Source: a virus. Taken from it: a stretch of 64,000 bases of DNA. The translations under genes were made by a program, and so were the position numbers. Positions 1 to 9,087 of this stretch are shown here, one piece after another; within the stretch, counting starts at the first letter, position 1; the number at the start of each line of letters is the position of its first letter. The notes beneath the pieces were generated by a model, which was given only the letters and a program-made list of their open reading frames with translations, did not search any database and was not told where the DNA came from. The DNA is taken from positions 1-64,000 of IMG/VR virus record IMGVR_UViG_3300027708_000032; one strand, written 5' to 3'.

Positions 1-119
1 GCTTTTTTATCAGCAGCCATATCTTTTTTAGAACCTTCTTTACTATGAGATCCTTTAGCATCCATTTTTTTATCATAAGAAGATTTCTCATAAGCAGCCA
101 TTCCCATTTTCTTTTTCAT
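1..119 (-). CDS. Small Lys-rich late protein, partial
   Basis: The reading frame starts at 119 and is open to the left edge, so the C-terminus is missing. The visible 39 residues begin MKKKMGMAAYEKSS and are rich in Lys, Ser and Gly, with no membrane segment. It is one of six tiny basic proteins around the capsid genes. A role in the virion or in DNA condensation is a guess from charge and position only. Confidence 0.6.
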   Translation of the reverse strand, partial: MKKKMGMAAYEKSSYDKKMDAKGSHSKEGSKKDMAADKK

Positions 120-123
120 GTTA

Positions 124-273
124 TTATTTTTTAGATTTAGCTTTTATTTTACGTTCTTGTTTAAGCATTTCAGGAGTGGGCTTTTTACCAGAACCTTTAG
201 CAGCTCTGATGTTATCCCACAATCCACGTTGTGATGTAGACCCATCTTTACGCTTAATCATTTGTTTAGCCAT
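124..273 (-). CDS. Small basic late protein (49 aa)
   Basis: Starts MAKQMIKRKDGSTSQ, followed by RGLWDNIRAAKGSGKKP, and ends in a Lys-rich tail. The start lies 11 bases after the stop of the carbonic-anhydrase-like gene, as expected within an operon. From memory, proteins of this pattern (RG-LWDNIR-GSGKKPT) recur in phages of Bacteroidota. The function is unknown; the charge suggests binding to nucleic acid or to the capsid interior. Confidence 0.7.
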   Translation of the reverse strand: MAKQMIKRKDGSTSQRGLWDNIRAAKGSGKKPTPEMLKQERKIKAKSKK

Positions 274-284
274 TGTAATAATAT

Positions 285-1223
285 TTAATTAAAGTCTGCT
301 GTTATATCTACCCAACCATCAGCAACTATCCATTTCTTAAATGAACTTATAGTAATATATGGTAGGTAACCATCGTCTACATTTATAAATATTCCACTAC
401 AGAAGAATACATCTTTACTAAGACCACCTATAGCTTCTATACCTGTAGGTCCTGTTAAGAATGTTTCACCAGCAGCTCTTATTGTTTCTGTAGCAGCTAC
501 CATTCTTTCCCCTGTTGTTGTTAATGCAGCAAGAGCAGTTTTAGTAGGAAACAATATATCAGTTAAAAGAAACTGTTGGTAATCATTTTCTGGAAAAGCA
601 ACAGATGGAAATGTAGGAGCTGATCCATTTGCTAACACCCATGTAACAGCTGCAAGTACAGCACCACATGAAGTGTTTTGTCCTGTCTGTCCTCTTCTAA
701 TTATAGAACCTACAGTACCATTACTAGATATACCAATATGTGGCATATTAAAAACAAATAAATGTCCTGTATCTGTAATGTGACTAGCATAAGCACCAAG
801 TCCAGTAATACCTGTATGAGGATAACCAGCTAAACCACCAGACATAAACGGTCCTAAAAAATTATTTAGTGATAAAGGATGTTGTCCTAAATTATCTACA
901 TTTAAAAAATTAGGAGCATTAACATCATCTGCACAAACTGATAAAGACATTAATGTATTATCAGGATTGTATCCTAAACCTTTTAAAAATCTTTTTATTT
1001 TTAAACCCATATCCTGAGCATATATTGCATTAGGATATACAGCATTAACTCTATCTGTATAAATGAATGGGTTATTATAATACTTGGCCTCATTCATCAC
1101 CTCTATCCAATCTCCAGTTTTTGGTGCCTTGTATGCAAATGTTAAAGAACCAGCTACTACAGCACCATCTGGTGTACGCAATACATAAGGTTTCTTGGGT
1201 TTGTTATTTCCGTTTCTAAACAT
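285..1223 (-). CDS. LCIB-type carbonic anhydrase-like protein
   Basis: A 312-residue protein that resembles the LCIB/LCIC family (limiting-CO2-inducible proteins, a zinc carbonic anhydrase group with a beta-CA-like fold). The expected landmarks appear in order: SVCADDVN with Cys97 and Asp99, then GGLAGYPHTGITGLGA, PHIGIS with His162, RRGQ (Arg176-177) and TSCGA with Cys186. Cys97, His162 and Cys186 would be the zinc ligands, and Asp99 with an Arg the catalytic dyad. The family normally hydrates CO2 to bicarbonate. No signal peptide is visible. The gene sits in the late operon after the capsid and between tiny basic proteins, so it could be a virion protein that reuses the fold or an enzyme made late in infection. 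The family call comes from motif memory and has not been checked by search. Confidence 0.68.
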   Translation of the reverse strand: MFRNGNNKPKKPYVLRTPDGAVVAGSLTFAYKAPKTGDWIEVMNEAKYYNNPFIYTDRVNAVYPNAIYAQDMGLKIKRFLKGLGYNPDNTLMSLSVCADDVNAPNFLNVDNLGQHPLSLNNFLGPFMSGGLAGYPHTGITGLGAYASHITDTGHLFVFNMPHIGISSNGTVGSIIRRGQTGQNTSCGAVLAAVTWVLANGSAPTFPSVAFPENDYQQFLLTDILFPTKTALAALTTTGERMVAATETIRAAGETFLTGPTGIEAIGGLSKDVFFCSGIFINVDDGYLPYITISSFKKWIVADGWVDITADFN

Positions 1224-1224
1224 T

Positions 1225-1461
1225 TTATTTCTTTTTATAGGGGTTATCTTTATGCCATTTCTTAGTAGCAGCTACACCTTGTTTAACAGTTTTAGCTTTA
1301 GCTTTTTCTGTAAGATCTATAGTATCCCATTTACCTTTATCTGTAGATGGATGGTTTACCATAATATGACCTTGTTTACCTTTACCTATTCCTGTTGCAC
1401 TAGTCTTTTTATATATAACATGCTTCTCACCACCAGCTGAAACTTTAACCTTCTTAGCCAT
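1225..1461 (-). CDS. Small Lys-rich late protein (78 aa)
   Basis: A very basic protein, starting MAKKVKVSAGGEKHV and ending in KDNPYKKK, with a Gly/Lys-rich middle. It lies 1 base upstream of the carbonic-anhydrase-like gene and is probably cotranslated with it. No known domain is recognised. Like its neighbours it may pack with DNA or decorate the virion, but only charge and context support that. Confidence 0.65.
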   Translation of the reverse strand: MAKKVKVSAGGEKHVIYKKTSATGIGKGKQGHIMVNHPSTDKGKWDTIDLTEKAKAKTVKQGVAATKKWHKDNPYKKK

Positions 1462-1462
1462 A

Positions 1463-1603
1463 CTATTTATTTTTAGCCATTTTTTTAAATGTCATAGCAA
1501 GAGCTTTTCTCTTGGGCGTACATGTGGCTTTAGTCATAGGAGTGCAATATCCTTTATGTGCTGGATTAACTGCTTTTTGTATCCACTTCTTATCTTTTGC
1601 CAT
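1463..1603 (-). CDS. Small basic Cys-containing late protein (46 aa)
   Basis: The sequence begins MAKDKKWIQKAVNPAHKG and contains Cys in YCTP and TCTPKRKA, ending in a Lys-rich helix. The spacing of one base to the next gene and a one-base overlap with the gene before it mark tight operon packing. Short proteins with this WI-KA-KG-CTP pattern are familiar from phage structural regions, but I know no function for them. Confidence 0.65.
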   Translation of the reverse strand: MAKDKKWIQKAVNPAHKGYCTPMTKATCTPKRKALAMTFKKMAKNK

Positions 1604-1770
1604 TATTTCTTTTTATTAAACTTATTAGCAAATTTCTTTTCTGCTCCTAGTTTCATAAAAGCAGCTTTACTATCAGCCTTACCTTTCATATAAGACTGGA
1701 TACCTTTATCTCCACAACCAGTACATGGTTGTTTCTTAGATGCTCCTCTTGTATTTGACTTAGCTTTCAT
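1603..1770 (-). CDS. Small zinc-ribbon-like late protein (55 aa)
   Basis: Reads MKAKSNTRGASKKQ, then a CTGCGDKG segment with a CxxC pair, and ends in FNKKK. Only one CxxC is present, so a single protein could not close a zinc site alone. It overlaps the next gene by one base. Function unknown. Confidence 0.62.
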   Translation of the reverse strand: MKAKSNTRGASKKQPCTGCGDKGIQSYMKGKADSKAAFMKLGAEKKFANKFNKKK

Positions 1771-1781
1771 TATTTATAATT

Positions 1782-2798
1782 TTACATGTTCCAATACTGT
1801 TCTACCTTCTTAGTAAGATCCATAAGAATCTCTTCATTTAAAGGGTTCTTAAGATATTCCAATACATCTGTAGCTGTTCTTCCCATTAGTACGCTCTTCT
1901 CAATATGCCAAATAAAACCATCAGCTTTAGTGGCAATTAACTTATAATAGTTACTATCTTTTACAATAGCTCTAATCTTAAGTGTTTCCATATCAAGATT
2001 AACGGCATCCAAAAACTTCTGTCCTGTTCTGCGTTTATCTTTATCTACAGACTCTCCGTTAATAAATTTATCCATGTTATCATAGATAATATCATTAGGT
2101 GTAGATTTCTTGTACTGGGTGCTATTAACATCTAGCACTTTAGCTATATAGAATAACTTGTTTTGGTTCTTATCAAATAACTTCTGAAGTTCTGAAAGAG
2201 CTTTATTTCTAAGCTTCTTAACTTCTGTATTAAGAGATGCTGTCTCTTCTATTCTATCTAAATAGAATTTTGTAGGTGTAGGTTTACTACGAGCTTCTTC
2301 TAAAGATCTAGATACTAATGAAAAACCACCAGCTTCTATAGCATATAATCTAATAAGATCATATGGATCTTTTTCTGGATCTAAATGTAATGGAGCATTA
2401 CTACATCTAACTTTAATTTTATCCCAGAACTCTCCATTATCATGTCTAAGTAGTTTTATTTTATTCCAAAACTCTTTATCTTCTGGATCTACTACATTAC
2501 CTGCAAGTTCCTTTTCAAGCTGTGCTACTATAGTTCTAATCTGTTTAATCTTAGCTTCTTGCTCTTCTAAAGGAAGACTTTTAACTTCTGGAGCAAACTC
2601 GTTCAAGCCTGTCAAATATCTTTTTATTCCGTTAATCTCTAAACAAGCTATACTTTCTTCATGAAAAGCTCCGTCAAAAAGACTAAGTCCATACTTCTGA
2701 AGTCCCATGTTTTCTACAGCAGCATCAAAATAAGGACGAATAGCTATTGTTGACTTTTTGTTTTGTGGGTATTTCTCCACCATTACTAAGTTACTCAT
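1782..2798 (-). CDS. Conserved virion-module protein, unknown function
   Basis: A soluble, mixed alpha/beta protein of 338 residues with a Lys/Glu-rich helical region around residues 75-130 and 190-225. There is no signal peptide, membrane segment or recognised catalytic motif. It lies directly downstream of the capsid gene, separated by one tiny gene and a hairpin, which fits an auxiliary head or head-tail joining protein. Its start is preceded by an A-rich leader containing AAAAACCAAAC, an element also found before the scaffold gene. Confidence 0.65.
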   Translation of the reverse strand: MSNLVMVEKYPQNKKSTIAIRPYFDAAVENMGLQKYGLSLFDGAFHEESIACLEINGIKRYLTGLNEFAPEVKSLPLEEQEAKIKQIRTIVAQLEKELAGNVVDPEDKEFWNKIKLLRHDNGEFWDKIKVRCSNAPLHLDPEKDPYDLIRLYAIEAGGFSLVSRSLEEARSKPTPTKFYLDRIEETASLNTEVKKLRNKALSELQKLFDKNQNKLFYIAKVLDVNSTQYKKSTPNDIIYDNMDKFINGESVDKDKRRTGQKFLDAVNLDMETLKIRAIVKDSNYYKLIATKADGFIWHIEKSVLMGRTATDVLEYLKNPLNEEILMDLTKKVEQYWNM

Positions 2799-2941
2799 GT
2801 TTGGTTTTTGGTTTTTTATATATAGATTATCGGAAATACTCCGATAATAGTCTAACTATTTTACATTGAACCTAATAAAGGTTTTGAGCCTTTCACATGA
2901 TCAGTGTGGTGTGTCTACACACAATAGGTGGGAGGGGATGA

Positions 2942-2976
2942 AATAAATAAGTAGAGGATCTTACGGGACCCTCTAC
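2942..2976 (-). terminator. Terminator-like hairpin after capsid unit
   Basis: A stem of GTAGAGG with CCTCTAC is followed on the minus strand by a T-rich run (TTATTTATTT). It would end or attenuate transcripts that leave the capsid gene, lowering expression of the genes downstream. Confidence 0.55.
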
Positions 2977-2984
2977 AAATTTTA

Positions 2985-3128
2985 TTATTTCTTTTTCTTC
3001 ATTCCAACTGCTGTAGACATTACTACACCTTTTCCTGCATTCATACCAACCTTAACACCTTTAGAGCCAGGTTTCATTTGAGCAGTTTTAGGAGCTACAG
3101 CTTTTGGAGTTTTTGGATTACCAGCCAT
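2985..3128 (-). CDS. Small basic late protein (47 aa)
   Basis: Starts MAGNPKTPKAVAPKTAQM, is rich in Gly, Lys and Val, and ends MKKKK. It lies between the capsid stop and a terminator-like hairpin. Its abundance may therefore match that of the capsid protein, and a role as a minor head component is possible but unproven. Confidence 0.65.
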   Translation of the reverse strand: MAGNPKTPKAVAPKTAQMKPGSKGVKVGMNAGKGVVMSTAVGMKKKK

Positions 3129-3208
3129 TGTTTTATATTTAAATTGTGATTAAACTATATAATGACCTGCTAGCAGTTCTTACGGTATGCTAGCAGGTAC
3201 TGTTATAA

Positions 3209-4828
3209 TTAGAATGAACCACCAGTAACTGGGTTTCTCATAACGATCTTCAACACTTTGGTTGGATCTTTAACCCAGATAGCAGGCATTGTTTGTGTCA
3301 TGAACACACGGTATCCATTAAAGTTTCCAGAAGACTGGAACCCTTGAGTTCTACCCATGTAATCCATAGTACCATTTTGATAGAACCACTTTAATTGATT
3401 ATCCCAAGATAACTTCAATAAGAAGATGTTATCGTTAGTATTATCAGTGATATCAAAAATGATAAAGTTGTAAGAAGATAATGGGAAACCATCAATGATT
3501 GGGTTCTCAATATCATTAGTGTGGATGTTATCAAACGCTGGGTTCAACACAAACTTAACGTTAGCCAAGAACGGAATAACGTAGCTAGTGTATGCAAATC
3601 CAAAGTTTAGATCCATGCCTTTACCAGTTACAGCTCCAAGCTCATGAGCATTAAGAACTAAACCAGAGTTAACTGCCTCTTTCTTAATAGCCTCGTTAAC
3701 AAGCTTCATACCACCCATACCTGTTTGAACAATCAAAGAACGGTTAGGCTCTGGTCCTTGGAACTCCACACGACCATTGAAGAAGTTAAAGATTTCAGAT
3801 TTAAACAAGTCTAAGTTAAATGAACCACGGTTGTAAATTCTCTTGTAAGAATTATCCAACTGCTTCCAAAGACCTACAGACAAACGGATATCATCTGGAC
3901 CATCTTGCTTAATACGTCCACCTTGTCCCCACATTAAGTAGGTCTCAATGTCATTAGCAATCTTAGTCAAGTGAGCTGCTTCTAAAGTAGTCAAGAATGA
4001 ACGTGACAACTGACCATTAGCATAAGCCTTCTTAACATAGTCTTTACCCATCTTCTCAGCCATTGTTTCCAAGTTGGTGATAGAAGGATCAAGAGTTTTG
4101 TCAAAGTTTCTCCACATTTCTACTACTGGTACAGTACCATCAGCTTTCATACCACCCTTCATCATCAAGTCAGCACGACTAGAGATAGAATAGTGTACGT
4201 GAGCTTCTGCTCCTCCTACATAGTTGTAGAACTCACGGAAACCAGCAGATACATTACCAATGTCAGAAAAACGCTCACCATACTCTCCACGAGCCGAACC
4301 TTTACGGAACAACTTGGTACCAGTAGTGATGTAAGCATTAGATAAAAACTTGTTGTTATCATTATTAACCAACTGAACAGTGTAGATGAAACCATCACCA
4401 GCTGGAATAACATCATCAGCAGTAACGTACATTTCCACACCATTGTACTTATCATAAGTGATGATATCACCATGACCAAAGTAACGTTTGTTAATCTTGA
4501 TCTTAAAAGTTTGACCGTCAATACCTTTTGTAGCATTGCCTGACTCAATATCTTCTAAGAAATAAGGAAGATCCTGAGCTACAGGAATCTGCCATTTGTA
4601 CTCTCCACGAGCGTTATCTACCATGATAACGTTCTTACCACCAAAAGATGACATTTGGTACAAAGGCATTTCTACTTTTTGTGCCATTGCCCAAAGATCC
4701 ACTGGACCTAAATCTGTAGGCTCAGCTGATTTAAGGAGGTTAGAAAGGTGGTAAGAGTCTACGTGCGAACTAGTCTGATAGTTATTATCACGCAGGAATA
4801 TACCATTGTTTAAAACTGGGGTTGCCAT
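3209..4828 (-). CDS. Major capsid protein (probable)
   Basis: A 539-residue soluble protein with the order terminase, portal, acidic scaffold-like protein, then this gene, which is where a phage capsid gene belongs. The sequence is rich in beta and Gly/Asn loops, with no signal peptide or membrane segment. Codon use is noticeably different from the small neighbouring genes (more C-ending codons such as AAC, GAC and TTC), as expected for a very highly expressed protein. It probably has the HK97 fold, as in other tailed phages, but the fold itself cannot be read from the sequence by eye. Virion mass spectrometry would settle it. Confidence 0.8.
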   Translation of the reverse strand: MATPVLNNGIFLRDNNYQTSSHVDSYHLSNLLKSAEPTDLGPVDLWAMAQKVEMPLYQMSSFGGKNVIMVDNARGEYKWQIPVAQDLPYFLEDIESGNATKGIDGQTFKIKINKRYFGHGDIITYDKYNGVEMYVTADDVIPAGDGFIYTVQLVNNDNNKFLSNAYITTGTKLFRKGSARGEYGERFSDIGNVSAGFREFYNYVGGAEAHVHYSISSRADLMMKGGMKADGTVPVVEMWRNFDKTLDPSITNLETMAEKMGKDYVKKAYANGQLSRSFLTTLEAAHLTKIANDIETYLMWGQGGRIKQDGPDDIRLSVGLWKQLDNSYKRIYNRGSFNLDLFKSEIFNFFNGRVEFQGPEPNRSLIVQTGMGGMKLVNEAIKKEAVNSGLVLNAHELGAVTGKGMDLNFGFAYTSYVIPFLANVKFVLNPAFDNIHTNDIENPIIDGFPLSSYNFIIFDITDNTNDNIFLLKLSWDNQLKWFYQNGTMDYMGRTQGFQSSGNFNGYRVFMTQTMPAIWVKDPTKVLKIVMRNPVTGGSF

Positions 4829-4856
4829 AGGGCTTAAAATTTAAGGGTTAATAAAA

Positions 4857-6107
4857 TTATCGTTTAAAAATATTTTGTGGTCTAGCTATTTTTCTAGACT
4901 TTGTTTGTTCTTCTTCTTCATATGTAGAAGCATACTTACGAGACTGTTCTGTTTTGAGCTGTCTCACTGTTTGTTCTACTGCTGCATTCTTTCCCTGTTT
5001 TCTTAAAGAATCTCTATAATCATCAGGGTTAGATAGTAACCAAAGAGCTTCTGCAATCAATGGATAGTTAGGTTCTACAAACTGATACTTCTCTAAAAGG
5101 TGTCCCAACAAGTTAGTTGGTTTACCAGATATAGAAGGATACTGAGGTTGAACCAATCCACTATATAACTGAGCTTGAACTTTTTTATCTAGTTTCAGTC
5201 CGTTAATTTCTGCAGGTCTAAGAGCTTCAAAGACATTCTTCATGTACGCATCTGCTGCGTTTTCTTGTTGTTGTCTTTTATATTCTTGTTCAGCTAACTG
5301 AGCTTGAACAATCTGTTCGTGCATAGAATCAAGCTTTGGCTTAAACTGCTTAGCTTTCTTTTCAAGTACACCAAGATCTTTCCATGTTACAACTTCTTCT
5401 TCTATTTCTTCAGGAGATCCAAAGTTTGTAGCTTGTAAATATTGTCTAACAATGAACTCTTGATCATTATCATCTCTAGGATCCATTTCTCTTACAGCTT
5501 CCACTTGAGCTAAAGCAGCAAATAATCCTTTAAGATCAGAACCACCATCTGCTACATATTTAGCAGCATATTGTAATTCTTCTGGAAGACTTTGAAAGAA
5601 CTCAGCTGGTGTTGATGCAGCCACCTCTTGTTTAAGATTATCTACATTAGCTTTCCAAAGTTCTTCTACGTCTTTTTCTCCAAGACCACCAAGATACTCA
5701 TCTAATGATTGTTTACCTTCATCGTAGTCATCAAAAGCAAACATCTCTTTAGACTCTATCCGTTTTTTTAAGAACTCTACCAATCCAGACTTTTCAGTCT
5801 TTGGTCTACCACCCTTTCCTTTAACTTCATCATCAAATGATTCTGGGGCTACCCCTTCATCTAAAATATCTGTAAGAAGTTCTTTTGCTGTTTCACGTGA
5901 AACTTCTTTTTCTTTTTCTTCTACACCTTTTTGAGATCCATCAGGATCTAAAAAAGAAAGATCAGCTCCTTTCTTTGTAAAGATGTTTGGTTTAATCTCT
6001 GTAGGTTCCCCAGACGGTGTTACAATACTATCGGCTCCAGGAGCTCCAGAAAATAAACTGTCAATGTCAAGGTCTATCTGTTGTACAGATGTTTGGTTAT
6101 CAATCAT
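4857..6107 (-). CDS. Scaffold-like capsid assembly protein
   Basis: A 416-residue acidic protein. The N-terminal 120 residues are disordered and Asp/Glu/Pro-rich, the centre (about 230-300) is a Gln/Glu/Lys-rich helix that could coil, and the C-terminus is short and basic (ending NIFKR). This polarity, and its position between portal and capsid genes, is typical of scaffolding proteins, whose basic tail binds the capsid protein. No protease motif was seen. The call is from architecture and order, not from a recognised family signature. Confidence 0.65.
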   Translation of the reverse strand: MIDNQTSVQQIDLDIDSLFSGAPGADSIVTPSGEPTEIKPNIFTKKGADLSFLDPDGSQKGVEEKEKEVSRETAKELLTDILDEGVAPESFDDEVKGKGGRPKTEKSGLVEFLKKRIESKEMFAFDDYDEGKQSLDEYLGGLGEKDVEELWKANVDNLKQEVAASTPAEFFQSLPEELQYAAKYVADGGSDLKGLFAALAQVEAVREMDPRDDNDQEFIVRQYLQATNFGSPEEIEEEVVTWKDLGVLEKKAKQFKPKLDSMHEQIVQAQLAEQEYKRQQQENAADAYMKNVFEALRPAEINGLKLDKKVQAQLYSGLVQPQYPSISGKPTNLLGHLLEKYQFVEPNYPLIAEALWLLSNPDDYRDSLRKQGKNAAVEQTVRQLKTEQSRKYASTYEEEEQTKSRKIARPQNIFKR

Positions 6108-6216
6108 AATGTTTGGTTTTTTGTTTATCTCTACAGTAAAAATATACTAATTTAAACTATAAAAATTTAAAATTATTTCTTTGAAATATCAAAGCAACGG
6201 ATTATAGAGCTATAAT

Positions 6217-8967
6217 TTATTTCTTTTTTTCCGCTGGCTTCTTTACGTCATACTTATTTTTATTTTCTCTAGCAATCTGTAATTGCTTATCAGCTATTTC
6301 TTTTTGTGTCTGAAGTCTACGTTCTTCTACATTAAGCTTTTGCTGAGTCATCATGGTCTTATTAGTTTCCTGATCTCTTTTAAGATTCATTTGATCTTGG
6401 TGTTGTTGATCAGCTCTAATATTTTCTAAAGCATCCATATAGTCAGACTGCTTATTTTCATTAATATCTACAGTGGAACCATAGCCAGCTGCTTTAATTT
6501 GTGCTTCTTCTATCTTAGCATCTCTATCTTTCTGGTTTTCCTCAGCTTCAAACTGTTGAGCCATCTGCATTTGTTGTTGCTGAGCCTGAAGCTGTTCTTG
6601 TTGCATCTGCTGCTGTTGCTGCATTTCAGCTTGTTTCTGAGCCTGCATTTTTTCTTCAGACTTCTTAAGAACACCAGTAAGTTCAGCAATACTCTCAGAC
6701 TTAATAACATTACCAAGATCATATATAGAAGCACCCATTGTGTTATTCTGTATAGCCAATTGCTTTAGTTGTTCTAATATAGCTCTAGAATTAGTCTTAG
6801 TGGTGCAGAATATATTAAGATCTCTCATCAAAAGATCTGTACCATTCATCTGAAAGTTTACTTTTTCGTCTGTACTTGTAATATACTGAAGACGCACACT
6901 AGGTTTTGTAGAATGATAATACTGAGCCAAGTCAGTACGCATCTGATGTACGCGAGGCATTAGGTTGTCACTATGCTGTACAAAGTATTGTTCTGTCTGA
7001 GCATAAGAAGCTGTCATAGCTTGTTCTATACCAGTGGCTGTTTGTTGTTGAGCAATAGGCTGACCCATACGTTGTTGATTAAGTCCTATTACAGCAAAAG
7101 CTTCATTCTTAAAATAGTTAGCCAACTGTATTCTAGACATTAAACGTTGTGTCTGTTCTAGATTTAACACTTGATAGTGTTGGAAAGATAGAGGATTTTC
7201 AGTGTTAGTAATAGTGGTATCCAATGGTAACATCTGAAAGTTCTTCATGGCTACATATGCCTTAGATAGATTGTTCTTTCCCCAATCTTCTCCTAATGAG
7301 TGACGTGGTAGGGCATTCTGATCTAACATGATAACAGTACCTAATTCATCTACTAAGATGTCAGCTATCTGATTATTTACAATATTATAACCAATCTGAA
7401 ATGGTTTCATTAAATCTACTAAACTTACTGATCTAGTATTTCTATCTCCAAATATACATCCCTCTACAGGAAGTTTACATCCATATATAGTGGAATCTCC
7501 TTTAAACTGAAAAGGTACACGTCCTGGTTTACCACCTTGTAAACCAAGATATATAGGATTGATACCTCCTGGATTATTCATACCCCAGAATGCAGGTCTG
7601 TTAGGACCAATTTTAATTCCACCCCAGGTTTCATTAATCCATATCCAATCTATATGCTCACCAAACATAAGATTGTCTTTTGTTTTCTGTTTGTAAACTA
7701 CAGTGTTATACTGAGGAGCATCTGTTACTTTATAAGTTTCATCTACAATATCTTGTACAAGATCTCCGTCTTGAGTTATTTTAGTAAGATGGCCCACCTT
7801 TCTTTGACTCTTCCAATAAATTGTAGAAACACGTAACATGTATGACTTACCAAAATCTTGAAGATCTTCAGAGTCTGATAAAATCCATTGTACAATATCT
7901 CCGAACTGAGATCCAGCATCGTACAAAGAAGTAAACTGTCTATAAGCCAACGAAGGCATTTGTGTGTTCCATTCATGAGATCTAGTTGGGTCATAGTATG
8001 TACCATCATTTTGGTATCCTTGTATTGCATATCCTGCAGATCTAGCTGGATATATAGCTTCTAAAGCTTCCAACTGATCTTGGTTCATCATCCAACCAAA
8101 CTTATCTATAACATCTGATATAGACATCATATCCATTTTACCCACCCAGTTACCCTGAGATACATAACGAATGTCTGGAGATTTATGATAAAATGTAAGT
8201 AGAGGATTCCAAAGTTCCACCTCATAATCATCTTCTTTCATATCAAAATGCCAGAACTCTCTGTCTGTAATAAGCATATCTCTAAATGCTCTTTCCTCTA
8301 ACTCTTGCATTTTAAATCTTTCCTCATCTACAGTTTTTTGATGAGCAGCCCACTCTTCTATCATAGAACGATAATCTTTTTTAAAGAATTGTTCTAATTC
8401 TGGAAGTTGTTTTATAGCATCAGGAGACATAGCTTTTTGAGCTTCTTCTGATTTAATATCTTGACCTTGATCAATAAGCTGTATTCCTATTTTTCTTTCT
8501 GCATCTTTAACTAAAATGTCTTCTAACATCTTACGTTTCTCTTCCAACATCTCATTATAAGAAGTGTCATCAGTAGCTCTAAACATAATTTTAGAAGTAC
8601 GTTTAGAAAACTCATTTGTAAGAACATTAACTACACTTGGAATAATAGGATAGAACTTAAGCTCAAATGCTGATACGTCTTCTTTTGTAAGAGTGTCAAT
8701 AAGATCTGCCATTTCATTATCTTCCTCTACAATATAATCCTGTTTGTCTATAATACCTTTAGCTAGTTTATAGTTCTTCATCAAACGTCTAGCGTTTCTT
8801 CTTAACTGTTTCATTCCCTGAAACTCTAACCAATCAAGATTCCAAGCTCTCCACTCTTCATCTTTTTCTTTTTCTGATACAAACTGAAAAGGCTGTATAA
8901 GAGTACCCATCTTGTTGTACTCCACCTTGGCTCCTTTCTTAAGTTGTAGGGCGTTATATATCTGCAT
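6217..8967 (-). CDS. Portal protein
   Basis: A 916-residue protein encoded directly downstream of the large terminase, as portals usually are. It is mostly helical with a beta-rich middle (about 240-530). A long Gln-rich helix near residues 765-815 (runs such as QQQQQMQQEQLQAQQQQ) and a Lys/Glu-rich C-terminal tail follow. Portals with extended Gln-rich C-termini that form the barrel are familiar in crAss-like and other podophage-type heads. The protein would form the dodecameric ring through which DNA is packaged and ejected. About 100 bases without a gene separate it from the scaffold gene. Confidence 0.8.
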   Translation of the reverse strand: MQIYNALQLKKGAKVEYNKMGTLIQPFQFVSEKEKDEEWRAWNLDWLEFQGMKQLRRNARRLMKNYKLAKGIIDKQDYIVEEDNEMADLIDTLTKEDVSAFELKFYPIIPSVVNVLTNEFSKRTSKIMFRATDDTSYNEMLEEKRKMLEDILVKDAERKIGIQLIDQGQDIKSEEAQKAMSPDAIKQLPELEQFFKKDYRSMIEEWAAHQKTVDEERFKMQELEERAFRDMLITDREFWHFDMKEDDYEVELWNPLLTFYHKSPDIRYVSQGNWVGKMDMMSISDVIDKFGWMMNQDQLEALEAIYPARSAGYAIQGYQNDGTYYDPTRSHEWNTQMPSLAYRQFTSLYDAGSQFGDIVQWILSDSEDLQDFGKSYMLRVSTIYWKSQRKVGHLTKITQDGDLVQDIVDETYKVTDAPQYNTVVYKQKTKDNLMFGEHIDWIWINETWGGIKIGPNRPAFWGMNNPGGINPIYLGLQGGKPGRVPFQFKGDSTIYGCKLPVEGCIFGDRNTRSVSLVDLMKPFQIGYNIVNNQIADILVDELGTVIMLDQNALPRHSLGEDWGKNNLSKAYVAMKNFQMLPLDTTITNTENPLSFQHYQVLNLEQTQRLMSRIQLANYFKNEAFAVIGLNQQRMGQPIAQQQTATGIEQAMTASYAQTEQYFVQHSDNLMPRVHQMRTDLAQYYHSTKPSVRLQYITSTDEKVNFQMNGTDLLMRDLNIFCTTKTNSRAILEQLKQLAIQNNTMGASIYDLGNVIKSESIAELTGVLKKSEEKMQAQKQAEMQQQQQMQQEQLQAQQQQMQMAQQFEAEENQKDRDAKIEEAQIKAAGYGSTVDINENKQSDYMDALENIRADQQHQDQMNLKRDQETNKTMMTQQKLNVEERRLQTQKEIADKQLQIARENKNKYDVKKPAEKKK

Positions 8968-8972
8968 GATTA

Positions 8973-9086
8973 TTAAATAGTTAGTGTGACAAATTCAGCT
9001 GTAGCTGTTGTAACATCAAATCTTACGTTTTCTGTAGACACGCTAACAGAAACATTTGTACTAGGTGTGATTGTAATAGTGTTCAT
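8973..9086 (-). CDS. Tiny beta-rich protein between terL and portal (37 aa)
   Basis: Reads MNTITITPSTNVSVSVS and continues as alternating Thr/Val residues to FVTLTI, so it is probably a pair of beta strands. It lies immediately after the terminase stop and five bases before the portal start. Such small Thr/Val-rich proteins can be decoration or joining proteins, but no family is recognised. Confidence 0.5.
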   Translation of the reverse strand: MNTITITPSTNVSVSVSTENVRFDVTTATAEFVTLTI

Positions 9087-9087
9087 T

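Noticed and set aside
2881-2935. GTGTGTCTACACAC as an operator
   Set aside because: Imperfect, and lies between genes of one operon without other regulatory signs; left as chance.
4216-4548. 110-residue minus-strand frame inside the capsid gene
   Set aside because: Met/Leu/Ser-rich shadow of the capsid frame with no domain.
6499-6768. Leu/His-rich frame on the plus strand
   Set aside because: It is the complement of the Gln-rich portal end; CAG/CAA repeats read backwards give Leu/Cys runs.
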